Below, piece by piece: positions 55,701 through 63,428 of a stretch of 64,000 nt of DNA (position 1 is its first letter; every line of letters begins with the position of its first letter). Under the pieces are notes generated by a model. That model searched no databases and had not been told where the DNA came from. It worked only from the letters and a program-made list of their open reading frames with translations. Origin of the DNA: an uncultured Alphaproteobacteria bacterium. Lineage in GTDB: Bacteria; Pseudomonadota; Alphaproteobacteria; Rhodobacterales; Rhodobacteraceae. The stretch lies in NCBI GenBank assembly GCA_902581005.1, contig CACHMT010000003.1, positions 43,738-107,737 of the forward strand, written 5' to 3'. The translations under genes were made by a program, and so were the position numbers.

Positions 55701-57481
55701 TTAAGTTAGCGACCGGTTCATCAACCGGTTCTGATGTGATTTTAACTCCTGGTGGAGCGGAGACAACCAATAGTCACCTTTTGAGGTTTTATCAAGTAAA
55801 ATTGATTGATGCAGGACGCTTTGGCGGTTTGCTTAATCTGGAGGGAGCAAGCTCATTTCAATCGGTAGTGAACGGATCGCCGCCAATTAGAGCTACTGCT
55901 GATCCCATGAATGAAGGCTTAGTCAACCGCGTAACCACAGCTACCGGTGAAAAACAAACTCTAAGCTTCAACATAAATGAACAAATTGATTTCAATGCTG
56001 CCGATACTCAAGGCTTAGCAGCTTCAGCTGCTGCTGCAAAATATGGATTAGATGTAAATTTTGTTGACCCCAGTTTAGCAAGTCCCGGTACAGCTTTTTC
56101 TGCGTCTGTTGATAGTGCCTCATTAAAGGCGCAAACAAAATCTGCTCTAACAAAGGCAATAGCAAATTCGCTCCGATCCACTGCCCCTATTTCATCAATT
56201 AAAGGCGTAACTATTGCTACCAAGCCCGATGATGGTTCCTCTCTAACAGTTGCCTTCAACGGTCAAAATTACCTTCTAACAATGGTGAGTGGTGAAATTG
56301 TAGTTACGGGTGGCGAGGCTGAGAGAGTTTCCGCTTATTTTGAGGCTGTCAGTGGCGGTGGCCATGTGCTAAAAGTAGCGGCTCCAGATGGAGTGCTTAC
56401 TGGAGCTCAATTCTCCGTTCCAACTACTGTCTCAGGCAATTCTGACGCAGCCACTCTTTTTGGAATGACCCCTGCTACAGTAACAAAAACGATAATTGGA
56501 CGAAGCGTCAATTTTACTCCAGGAACTGTGAACACGGCATTTCCGATAAAGGTTAATGGTACGGCAGAAAATATTACAATTACCACAACCGCTGGGAGCT
56601 CTGTCAATGATGCAACCACTGGAAATGCAACATTTCTTTGGGTGGATGACACCGGCGGGAATGGTCACCTGCAAATAACGATTAATGGTGATAGTACATC
56701 TTTGGAATTTGAAAATAACAACCATGCCGAAGCAATAGGTTTAAAAACTGCGGAGATATTAGCGTATGTTAAAGGAGAAGAACTAGAGCTTGAAACAACA
56801 AATGGCCAAGTATTAGACGTAGACGACTCGGCAAGCACACCAAACTCAAGTCTTGCCTCCGAAAATTTTACAATTACGAATTTACCTCCCGAGGAGCTAA
56901 TAGTAATTGTGAGTGGTGGTGGGGCACGTAAGATAGCAGCAAATTTTGACAGTAATCCCCCTGCCCTTGAAGAAATTACGCCAGAGTTAACAATTAAAGT
57001 AACCAATGATGCCGGAAATGTTATCGATATTGTCGATAAAGATACTGGGCACTCGATCGCAACACGGCAATTGGATGCCGCTGGCGCCGCCGAAGCATTG
57101 GGGTTTCTATTTAAAATCGATGGACGAGCAGTCAAAGACGATATTTTTAACTTTTCAGCTAATTCGGGTGGTGTTGGCGATAACAGAAATATTAGTTCCG
57201 TACTGGAACTACAAAGAGAAAAAAATGGTAAAGGAGGATTTCAGCAGATCTTTTCCAATCTCGTTTCGAAAGTGGGTTCCCAAGTAAAATCCGGGAAGCT
57301 GAACGTGGAAGCTGCTGAGGCAATGCGCGAAGCAAGTGAAGAAGCCGAAGCACAATTCTCTGGAGTTAATCTCGATAGTCAGGCTGCCGCGCTAATCGAA
57401 TTTCAACAGGCATATCAAGCGTCTTCACGAATTCTACAGACTGCTAGAGAATTATTTCAAACATTAATTGACTCAGTATGA
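52793..57481 (+). CDS. flgK: Very long hook-filament junction protein FlgK
   Basis: 1562 aa, about two to three times a usual FlgK. The N-terminus has LFDIARSGVQSYRQALAVTG, QNIANINTDGYKRREAGLTE, DLGSSMGLFFSSLQEVAASP and AANALLDNRDRLIDELSKTL; the C-terminus has FSGVNLDSQAAALIEFQQAY and QASSRILQTARELFQTLIDS. The insert is rich in Ser, Thr, Gly and Asp. Residues about 900-1003 include a NTHGLRVGDTIILN and LYYVKSIDAETGAFKLA module also seen in the large flagellin. No strong ribosome binding site precedes the ATG at 52793, 5 bases after flgJ. Confidence 0.93.
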   Translation: MPSLFDIARSGVQSYRQALAVTGQNIANINTDGYKRREAGLTEVSSGQGGITQIQDGTGLGVRVEDIKRSFDAYLLDRKRNSFSREETATNFLEKISELEDLLLPGDADLGSSMGLFFSSLQEVAASPADVAARVVAVEEGKNVAATFSRTSEVLTQLKTGAKSHAQQQIDTVNILTTEILNVNRKLLSSSTQGGAANALLDNRDRLIDELSKTLEVTCTYTDKNAAIVRLGGSGSGPKIVEDSKRIVIGLDEESTDIKVILGPGTLNSPTNQITNGAMRGLIDASKTIEQTLKDLDSLAQKFAQEMNDQHKKGLTLDGLKGKDMFTSVGFASTQNPTNMGNTTASATATGGGLVNPDPVKLVYSEPREEWVAYDLSDTELASGLTSISTRGINITLLGTASDGDEITISPSNSFSRDMEFSLRRPDDIAASASFLISADTKNLSDASISADSTGTIQDTNLAKVSGVFTNSLSPISATTFFNDGFAASIPKATEAIQLASFSKQSALQFTLSTSDLSQASQLAFSVAGANYNFDIAYGDVFKTLTGNPLAETSASGAWKDASEIAKYLNLGELRSGNTTLESLGIFASGNAGNLTLSLATGDFAATATVTAGASTIDAVRQTSETASNIQIFTREGRHIAGSPLTKLEKSTFMSTANGFSDQAVYNAEYLNLSEPVGYRGLNLERINPTGTFTIPLGGDGVGRKAQLGLGSLPASSTTAAYELNLYFPDTSGDTLATNIAAGSSAKFAANQINETMSDLGIRAVANNRIELYNLSGNGEISFDIESRNQKPINITTSTTASDLTALYESLNQQANQIGVNVYLSNDKSRIVLESLDGEDISLSSFSSSSGLTLKSRFVDENSIPIGSNTAVMHSRGNTDPITLGSYLVQNNAGVVAPIDVNAGQMNIDGTISAGNTHGLRVGDTIILNQKDNGETTSGISVASLSDANSGSITGTLYYVKSIDAETGAFKLATGSSTGSDVILTPGGAETTNSHLLRFYQVKLIDAGRFGGLLNLEGASSFQSVVNGSPPIRATADPMNEGLVNRVTTATGEKQTLSFNINEQIDFNAADTQGLAASAAAAKYGLDVNFVDPSLASPGTAFSASVDSASLKAQTKSALTKAIANSLRSTAPISSIKGVTIATKPDDGSSLTVAFNGQNYLLTMVSGEIVVTGGEAERVSAYFEAVSGGGHVLKVAAPDGVLTGAQFSVPTTVSGNSDAATLFGMTPATVTKTIIGRSVNFTPGTVNTAFPIKVNGTAENITITTTAGSSVNDATTGNATFLWVDDTGGNGHLQITINGDSTSLEFENNNHAEAIGLKTAEILAYVKGEELELETTNGQVLDVDDSASTPNSSLASENFTITNLPPEELIVIVSGGGARKIAANFDSNPPALEEITPELTIKVTNDAGNVIDIVDKDTGHSIATRQLDAAGAAEALGFLFKIDGRAVKDDIFNFSANSGGVGDNRNISSVLELQREKNGKGGFQQIFSNLVSKVGSQVKSGKLNVEAAEAMREASEEAEAQFSGVNLDSQAAALIEFQQAYQASSRILQTARELFQTLIDSV

Positions 57482-57489
57482 GGTAAAAT

Positions 57490-58776
57490 ATGGAAGTTAG
57501 TACAAAATTATTCAATGCTCAGGCTACAAAAAACTTTGGAAAGATAAATGAGCAGATACAAGACACACAGGCAAAGATTGCATCGGGCAAGAGTTTTCTA
57601 AAAGCATCAGATGATCCAGTTACAGCCTCCAATCTATCGGCCAAAAGAGAACAGAAAATTCTACTGGATCGCTTTATAAAAAATGGCCATACAGCAAAAA
57701 CCCGTCTTGACTTAGCCGATAGTGGCCTCAACCAAGTTATTAACGTCCTTACGCGCTTTAGCGAAATATCAATTCAGGCTGCAAATGATACATATGGAGT
57801 TGACGACAGACTAGCTATGGTTAAAGAAATGGAAGAACTGGCTACCCTAGTTTTGGAAATTACAAATACGCAAGATGCCAACGGTAAAAGTATTTTTGCT
57901 GGATTTAAAGCGGCTACAAGTGCTTTTAATAAACGGCTCGATGGAACCGTTGAGTATGTAGGTGATAGAGGAAATCATGCGCTTCAAGTTTCCGAAAATA
58001 TGAAAGTGGTTTCCGGTCTTGATGGTGGAACAGTATTTGGCTCTATAAAAACAGATTACGGAAGAAAAAGTATTTTTGAAATTATTGAAAATTCTATAAG
58101 CGCAGCGAAGACTGCCAGCCAGGTCAGTAGTAAAGGTACAGCCCCTGCTAAAGCGGAACTTGAGTTAGCCGTATCTCGTAATCCGCAGAACTGGGCATTT
58201 GATCTTGAAGGAAGTGAAGGGAAAATAAATATTAATATGAACCTCTCACAGGCAAGCATTGCCGATCTGAGAGACGAGATAAATCTATATACAGATAAAA
58301 CCGGTATTGAGGCGACGTATGACGATACTACAAAAAAAATAACTCTATCTGAAAAGTTTGCAGGAACAATAACCATTTCCAATCTCAACATAGAAGGTGT
58401 TGATGGCGCGACAACGGAGCCAGAGTTTTATTTTCAAATGGAAAGCATCGATGGTGAAGGGAATAAGATTGGTCATCCAAGGCAGATTGTTGATCAAGAT
58501 CAAGTAATGTCAACTTCTGTAGGAGATATAAAGAAATCAATCAACCACATAAGTAATCAACTGGCTTTTATTGGTGCACAAACCAGAAAAACGGATCAAC
58601 AACTTAATTTTCTTGGGGAACGTCTGACTATTGTTACAGCAGAGGTATCTGAACTTGGCGATGCCGATTTAACAAAACTGGTAACAGATTTGCAGGCGAC
58701 AATCGTTAACCGAGACGCAGCTCAAGCAGCATTTGTAAGAATTGGACAGCAAAGTTTGTTCGATTTTCTAAGATAA
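57490..58776 (+). CDS. flgL: Hook-filament junction protein FlgL
   Basis: 428 aa. N-terminal flagellin-like helix: KINEQIQDTQAKIASGKSFL and KASDDPVTASNLSAKREQKI (the A-S-D-D-P motif is typical of FlgL), DSGLNQVINVLTRFSEISIQ; the C-terminal helix includes LTKLVTDLQATIVNRDAAQA and RIGQQSLFDFLR. Longer than E. coli FlgL (317 aa) by a central insert. Follows flgK by 8 bases. Confidence 0.94.
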   Translation: MEVSTKLFNAQATKNFGKINEQIQDTQAKIASGKSFLKASDDPVTASNLSAKREQKILLDRFIKNGHTAKTRLDLADSGLNQVINVLTRFSEISIQAANDTYGVDDRLAMVKEMEELATLVLEITNTQDANGKSIFAGFKAATSAFNKRLDGTVEYVGDRGNHALQVSENMKVVSGLDGGTVFGSIKTDYGRKSIFEIIENSISAAKTASQVSSKGTAPAKAELELAVSRNPQNWAFDLEGSEGKININMNLSQASIADLRDEINLYTDKTGIEATYDDTTKKITLSEKFAGTITISNLNIEGVDGATTEPEFYFQMESIDGEGNKIGHPRQIVDQDQVMSTSVGDIKKSINHISNQLAFIGAQTRKTDQQLNFLGERLTIVTAEVSELGDADLTKLVTDLQATIVNRDAAQAAFVRIGQQSLFDFLR

Positions 58777-58785
58777 GTAAAGAGT

Positions 58786-58801
58786 TGGCATAGTAAATGC
58801 A
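58786..58801 (+). promoter_or_regulatory. Sigma-54-type promoter for long flagellin
   Basis: TGGCATAGTAAATGCA fits TGGCACG-N4-TTGCA with GG and GC in place. It lies 37 bases before the flagellin ATG, so this flagellin may be transcribed by sigma-54 polymerase instead of, or besides, sigma-28. Confidence 0.75.
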
Positions 58802-58837
58802 TTACAAACATGTCAAAAAAAAAACAGGTAGAACGAA

Positions 58838-61000
58838 ATGAGTACGATAGGATCTAACATTGCAGCATTAAAGTCTCTGCATAATTTGAGACTGAATGAA
58901 GATGGTTTTGCTAAGGCAACAGAAAGATTGTCATCCGGCAAGCGTTTAAATAGTGCTGGAGATGATGCGGCAGGGGCTGCCATCGTAAATAGAATGTCAT
59001 CGCAAATAGCGGGGATGAATGTCGCTATTCGAAATGCTGGAGACGCGATATCAATGTCTCAGGTTGCTGAAGGTGCGCTTCATGAGGTCTCCGAAGTTCT
59101 ACAACGTATGAGAGAACTGGCTGTTCAAGCCGCCAACGGGTCTTACAGTGGAGCCGACAGGGTGTCACTCAACCAGGAAATTGTTTCTCTGAAAAAAGAA
59201 TTAATTCGTATTGGAGAGACAACGACTTTTAACACAACCAAACTATTGAATGGTACGTTTCAGGATACTGAGTTCGAGATAAGTTTTGACGAGTCGCCGC
59301 AACACACCCATTCTTTAAGTATTGAAGACATCCGACCGAATAAAATTGGTATGTGGAATATGTCTTCTCAAACTGAGAAATCTGTTGAAGTGTCAACAGT
59401 AGCTGATTACGTAGATGCGACAACCTCAGGCTCAATAACTACAACTGCCGATCATGATTTTAAAGTTGGTGATATTGTTACTTATGTTGGCAGTGGAAGT
59501 AATACAGAACAAATCATAGGACTTGTATCCGGGAGATCCTATAAGGTTGATACAATTGGCACAAAAGTTTTTACGCTTAAAGATTTTGATGGTGGTAACA
59601 TTGGATATGGAGCTGGAACAGCCGGCGGGGATCCATTAGGTTCTGGCGCCGGTGCTAGGTTTTTTCTCAACTCTTTAGGTAATGCCCCATCCATCGGAGA
59701 AGTTGGAGCCGACCCAGCAAGCTCTGAAATATTAGGTGCCGAAGAGCTAGAAATATACGGTTATGTTGGCAAAGAGACCGCAAAATTTAAAAACGGTGCA
59801 AGCGCAAGAGACATTGCTAATTCTATAAATGCTATCGAAAGTAAAACCGGCGTTGTTGCCAGTGCATCAACACACGCAAGACTAACACTCCAGCCTGATA
59901 ATTCTACCGATGCATTTACAACAGTATCCTTTGATTTGTATGGAATGAATACCACAGCTGTTCCCATCACAGCCAGTGTAAAATTTGGTACAGGAAATAA
60001 TTCAGCCTATCCAGATCTTGCTGATCTAAGAGATAAAATTAACGCTTTTTCCGGTGACACGGGCATAACGGCGAAACTATCGACAAATGGCGCCAACATA
60101 GACCTAACAAGTGCAGATGGCTACGATATTTTAATAGATAATTATGACCTACCTCTTCAAACAAGAGATGAATATAATGCTACGGCAACAGTGAACGCCG
60201 CAGCATACAATCTGAGTGCTGACGCCAATACTGCTGCTGTCGCGCAAAGTGCAGCTGCTCATGGATTTGTAACAGGCGATATAGTTAGAGCCGAGTTAGG
60301 AGCCGCTGAAGATCAAACATGGCTTACGCATGGTGGAGAATATGTAGTAACCGTATTATCTAACCTTCAATTCTCTCTCTCTACTTTTGATGCAAACGGT
60401 ACTGAGACTAAAGTAATAAATCATGGAACAGCAGATAACACTGCACCGATGACTTTTACAAAAATTGAAAAGGGATTAAAGATCCAAACTCTTGACCGTG
60501 ACGAAAATCTTAAAGGGACCGCGGTTACCTTATTTGATAAAGAAATTTTAGCGACCAGAACACCGGCTGCGCCTAATTCCGTTAGATTAACAGGTCAGGT
60601 GATGTTTGAATCGCCAAGTGTTTTCACAGTAAATCCAAAAAGTGATCAAAGCTTATTCAGAGATGATCCAGAATCAGCAAGTCTTAGAAAGATCTCTGAT
60701 ATGGATGTATTGACTGTTAGAAACGCACAGAGAATGATGTCTGCTGTTGATGGTGCTTTAAGAAAAGTTGACGCCGAAAGAGGTGATCTTGGAGCCACTA
60801 TGAACCGAATGGAACATACAATTGATAACCTTTCAAATATCGTTGTTAATACGACTGTCTCGCGTGGCAGAATTGAAGACGCGGATATGGCTGAAGAGTC
60901 TGTAAATCTCTCAAAAAGCCAAGTTCTTCAACAAGCGGCTACCGCGATGCTGGCTCAGGCGAACCAATCGATGCAATCAGTTTTAGATTTGCTTAGGTAA
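58838..61000 (+). CDS. Long flagellin (720 aa)
   Basis: Filament protein with normal D0/D1 ends and an enlarged middle. N-terminus: SNIAALKSLHNLRLNEDGFA, ATERLSSGKRLNSAGDDAAG; ALHEVSEVLQRMRELAVQAA. C-terminus: GRIEDADMAEESVNLSKSQV, LQQAATAMLAQANQSMQSVL. The insert (about residues 140-600) holds two beta modules with H-x-F-x-x-GDIV (residues about 198-254 and 451-529). It is over twice as long as the three minus-strand flagellins. ATG at 58838 has AGGTAG upstream, and a sigma-54 site precedes it. Confidence 0.95.
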   Translation: MSTIGSNIAALKSLHNLRLNEDGFAKATERLSSGKRLNSAGDDAAGAAIVNRMSSQIAGMNVAIRNAGDAISMSQVAEGALHEVSEVLQRMRELAVQAANGSYSGADRVSLNQEIVSLKKELIRIGETTTFNTTKLLNGTFQDTEFEISFDESPQHTHSLSIEDIRPNKIGMWNMSSQTEKSVEVSTVADYVDATTSGSITTTADHDFKVGDIVTYVGSGSNTEQIIGLVSGRSYKVDTIGTKVFTLKDFDGGNIGYGAGTAGGDPLGSGAGARFFLNSLGNAPSIGEVGADPASSEILGAEELEIYGYVGKETAKFKNGASARDIANSINAIESKTGVVASASTHARLTLQPDNSTDAFTTVSFDLYGMNTTAVPITASVKFGTGNNSAYPDLADLRDKINAFSGDTGITAKLSTNGANIDLTSADGYDILIDNYDLPLQTRDEYNATATVNAAAYNLSADANTAAVAQSAAAHGFVTGDIVRAELGAAEDQTWLTHGGEYVVTVLSNLQFSLSTFDANGTETKVINHGTADNTAPMTFTKIEKGLKIQTLDRDENLKGTAVTLFDKEILATRTPAAPNSVRLTGQVMFESPSVFTVNPKSDQSLFRDDPESASLRKISDMDVLTVRNAQRMMSAVDGALRKVDAERGDLGATMNRMEHTIDNLSNIVVNTTVSRGRIEDADMAEESVNLSKSQVLQQAATAMLAQANQSMQSVLDLLR

Positions 61001-61013
61001 TTGGAGAACCTAA

Positions 61014-61079
61014 ATGAGTAACGAGTACAAATATTTGCTTTGTTCAAGGTCAAGGATAAACGTAAGCAAATATTCATAG
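61014..61079 (+). CDS. Possible 21-residue leader-like ORF after flagellin
   Basis: A short frame, MSNEYKYLLCSRSRINVSKYS, begins 13 bases after the flagellin stop with TTGGAGAA ahead of the ATG. It spans an 11-bp inverted repeat. It may be chance, or a translated element that controls the transcript end; no family is known to me. Confidence 0.2.
   Translation: MSNEYKYLLCSRSRINVSKYS
61030..61074. repeat. 11-bp perfect inverted repeat
   Basis: AATATTTGCTT (61030-61040) and AAGCAAATATT (61064-61074) are perfect inverted copies around a 23-base loop. No T run follows, so it is not a standard terminator; it could be an mRNA 3' structure or an operator. Confidence 0.6.
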
Positions 61080-61128
61080 TAAAGGTAAACTTAGGTTGTT
61101 GAAGCAACCCGGTTACAAGTGTAAGTCA

Positions 61129-61257
61129 TTAAGACTTTTGTTTCCTTAGTTTCAAATTAGCCAGCATCGCAGTAGCCGCAATTTCCAGAAGGATACTCTT
61201 CTTTATTGTTTGTACGTTTAGATCCAGTTCGCTTTGATTTATAATATAAGACTTCAT
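61129..61257 (-). CDS. 42-residue ORF resembling the flagellin C-terminal helix
   Basis: Begins at ATG 61257 with AAAGGGTGA 4 bases upstream, a strong ribosome binding site, and ends in TAA. Residues 20-34, KSILLEIAATAMLAN, match KSQVLQQAATAMLAQ in the long flagellin at 11 of 15 positions, and the DNA for AATAMLA is almost identical (20 of 21 bases). The rest (SYIINQSELDLNVQTIK before it, LKLRKQKS after it) has diverged. It stands alone downstream of a terminator-like hairpin. It may be the relic of a flagellin gene or a functional mini-protein that keeps the D0 polymerisation or chaperone-binding helix. Confidence 0.5.
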   Translation of the reverse strand: MKSYIINQSELDLNVQTIKKSILLEIAATAMLANLKLRKQKS

Positions 61258-61297
61258 TTTATCACCCTTTATTTAAAATTTTTTCTACATTTACTTT

Positions 61298-61347
61298 AAA
61301 AAATGGTGATGCGGAAGTTTATGGAATGGAGAGCAACACCATTTTTT
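61298..61347. terminator. Bidirectional terminator-like hairpin between flagellin genes
   Basis: AAAAAATGGTGATGC (61298-61312) and GCAACACCATTTTTT (61333-61347) form a 15-bp stem with one mismatch and a 20-base loop; A and T tracts at its base make it look like an intrinsic terminator in both directions. It could end transcripts of the long flagellin (plus) and of the flagellin at 61421 (minus). Confidence 0.6.
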
Positions 61348-61420
61348 AAAATAAATGTATTGAACTCAAAAACTCGTTAAACTTTACAATTAGCCATCAA
61401 CAATGGCTTAATAAAACACA

Positions 61421-62266
61421 CTATCCCGTTATAAGTTTAAGTGTATTATTCTTTGATGCGTTAGCTTGTGCTAACATTGCAGTTGCCGCCTGCATTAAAA
61501 TTTGCGCTCTTGCAAGTTTTGCGGTTTCGGCAGCAAAATCAGCGTCTTCCACCTGCCCTTTTGCCTTTTGCAAATTGGTTTTCATGTTTTGCAAATTTGA
61601 TATCGAGCTATCAAGTCTGTTGGAAACAGCACCCAAGCTACCCCGGCGAGCAGATATTATTGAAATCGCTTTATCAATAACCGATATATAGTTAGAGGCT
61701 TTTGTAATCGTTAATACATCACTTGTAAGCCCTAATTCGCCCTGCACATTAACGGAGTTCGTCGCATGGACAAATCCCAACGTAACCGTTATCGTGTCAC
61801 CGCCTCTTGGGCCAAGTTGGAAAATCATTGGATTACCTGTCGAATGGGTTCCATCAAGGAGATTTATTCCTCCCCAAGTAGTCGCCGACCCAAGCCTCGT
61901 GATTTCTGTTTCGAGCGCTGTGACTTCTGTATTTAGCGCTGTTCTGTCTGCAGCACTATGCGTTTCACTTGAACCAGAAACGGCTAATTCCCTCATTCTC
62001 AATAAAACAGTATGCACTTCGTTTAAGGCACCTTCCGCAGTATCTACCACTGCTTGTGCATCATTAGCGTTTTTGAGTGCTCTCTCAAGACCGTTAATCT
62101 CAGCTCCCATTCTTATGGCAACTTGCATAGCCGCAGGATCATCGGCCGCCGTATTAAGGCGTTTTCCAGTTGAAAGCCTTGTCATTGCCTCATCCATCAT
62201 TTCGGCAGCACTTTTAGCGGCATTAGCTGCAAGTAACGCTCCTGAATTTGTATTAATGCTAAGCAA
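61421..62266 (-). CDS. Flagellin (281 aa), first of minus-strand set
   Basis: Short flagellin with N-terminus LSINTNSGALLAANAAKSAA, MTRLSTGKRLNTAADDPAAM and LLRMRELAVSGSS, and C-terminus GQVEDADFAAETAKLARAQI, LMQAATAMLAQANASKNNTL. Little or no variable insert. Start is TTG at 62266, six bases after GGAGG; no ATG is nearby. It has its own upstream terminator from the neighbouring gene, so is probably transcribed alone. Confidence 0.94.
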   Translation of the reverse strand: MLSINTNSGALLAANAAKSAAEMMDEAMTRLSTGKRLNTAADDPAAMQVAIRMGAEINGLERALKNANDAQAVVDTAEGALNEVHTVLLRMRELAVSGSSETHSAADRTALNTEVTALETEITRLGSATTWGGINLLDGTHSTGNPMIFQLGPRGGDTITVTLGFVHATNSVNVQGELGLTSDVLTITKASNYISVIDKAISIISARRGSLGAVSNRLDSSISNLQNMKTNLQKAKGQVEDADFAAETAKLARAQILMQAATAMLAQANASKNNTLKLITG

Positions 62267-62347
62267 TTTTAGCCTCCATCCATCAAACCTAAGATGTTAA
62301 ACGTCAGCAAAGAAAATTTGTTTAGGATTTTTTTAAAAAAGAAATAA

Positions 62348-62373
62348 CTGCCAGTAAATTTCTTTACTGGCAG
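62348..62373 (-). terminator. Intrinsic terminator after flagellin at 62415
   Basis: Perfect 11-bp stem CTGCCAGTAAA / TTTACTGGCAG with a 4-base loop, followed on the minus strand by TTATTTCTTTTTT. It ends the transcript of the flagellin gene that stops at 62415. Confidence 0.9.
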
Positions 62374-62414
62374 TTGGCTATCGAAGCAACCAGGTCAAGT
62401 GTTCGATATTATTC

Positions 62415-63263
62415 CTACTGGAATAAAGCTAGTATATTTTGTTTCGAGGCGTTCGCTTGTGCCAACATTGACATAGAGGCCTGCTGTAGGACCTGGGTTC
62501 TGGCAAGATTTGCGCTTTCAGCTGCAAAATCTGCATCCTCCACTCTACCTTTTGCTAAAGATAGATTTGTTGACATGTTTGATAGGTTGGACATGACATA
62601 GTCCAATCTGTTCATCATCGCACCAGTTTTCTCTCTTCGTGTACCAATATAGGATATTGCATTATCAATAACGCCAATATAATCATTGGCTAAAGTTGCT
62701 GTTGTGACAACTCGTCCTGCAGAGATATTAATACCAGTTGTAACATCATGCCCAAGATCAGGGATTGTAAGCGTAACCGTGTCGCTTGCATCTGGACCTA
62801 TATGGAATGTGAACTGTCCATTAGGCACACCAACTTGGGTAGCATCTAATATTTGCTGACCCGCCCATGTAGTGTCATTAGATATCCGTGAGATTTCGGT
62901 TTCTAACGCTTGCGCTTCGGATTGAAGAGCATCACGATCGGAACCATTATTAGTACCTGTAGCAGCAGATACAGCGATTTCCCTCAATCTTTGAAGAATA
63001 TTATGGATTTCTGCCATAGCTCCTTCCGCTGTAGCTAGAAGCGCTTGACCATCGGCTGCGTTTCTATAACCCATATTGAAACCTCTGATTTCTGCTTCCA
63101 TTCGATTAGAGATTTGCATGCCAGCAGCATCATCGATTGCACTATTAATCCTTTTTCCGCTTGCAAGTCGTTGCATGGATGTTTCCATGCTCTTGTTGAC
63201 ACTGTGAGCAGAATCCGCAGCTCTCAAAGCACCAACGTTTGTATTAATACTTAGCATTCCCAT
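62415..63263 (-). CDS. Flagellin (282 aa), second of minus-strand set
   Basis: Short flagellin: MLSINTNVGALRAADSAHSV, MQRLASGKRINSAIDDAAGM, ILQRLREIAVSAATG; C-terminus GRVEDADFAAESANLARTQV, LQQASMSMLAQANASKQNIL. ATG at 63263 follows AAAGGAG by 8 bases. It differs clearly from the neighbouring copies in the middle part (FTFHIGPDASDTVTLTIPDL). Confidence 0.95.
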   Translation of the reverse strand: MGMLSINTNVGALRAADSAHSVNKSMETSMQRLASGKRINSAIDDAAGMQISNRMEAEIRGFNMGYRNAADGQALLATAEGAMAEIHNILQRLREIAVSAATGTNNGSDRDALQSEAQALETEISRISNDTTWAGQQILDATQVGVPNGQFTFHIGPDASDTVTLTIPDLGHDVTTGINISAGRVVTTATLANDYIGVIDNAISYIGTRREKTGAMMNRLDYVMSNLSNMSTNLSLAKGRVEDADFAAESANLARTQVLQQASMSMLAQANASKQNILALFQ

Positions 63264-63372
63264 ACTCGTTACTCCTTTTACTCGTTACTAAAAATACGTA
63301 AATAAATACTTGTTACAGGGAGATGAACGACGGGATCAGGATTTGTTTAAAAAAAACTTTCCAAAAATAAAA

Positions 63373-63401
63373 AAACCCCCTGGCTTGCACCAGAGGGGTT
63401 T
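63373..63401 (-). terminator. Intrinsic terminator after flagellin at 63429
   Basis: On the minus strand, AAACCCCTCTGG and CCAGGGGGTTT form a GC-rich stem with a one-base bulge and a 6-base loop, followed by TTTTTTATTTTT. A strong terminator for the flagellin gene ending at 63429. Confidence 0.9.
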
Positions 63402-63428
63402 AGTCGTTACCGTTTTTTATTTGGGAAA

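Noticed and set aside
61392..61408. Hairpin AGCCAT-caaca-ATGGCT as terminator of the flagellin at 61421
   Set aside because: The stem is only 6 bp and no T run follows on the minus strand; the larger hairpin at 61298-61347 is a better candidate.
63264..63372. Sigma-28-type promoter upstream of the flagellin at 62415 (GAAAGTTT followed by CCTGATCC)
   Set aside because: Only part of the -10 element matches and the spacing is off by about two bases, so I do not list it as a feature.
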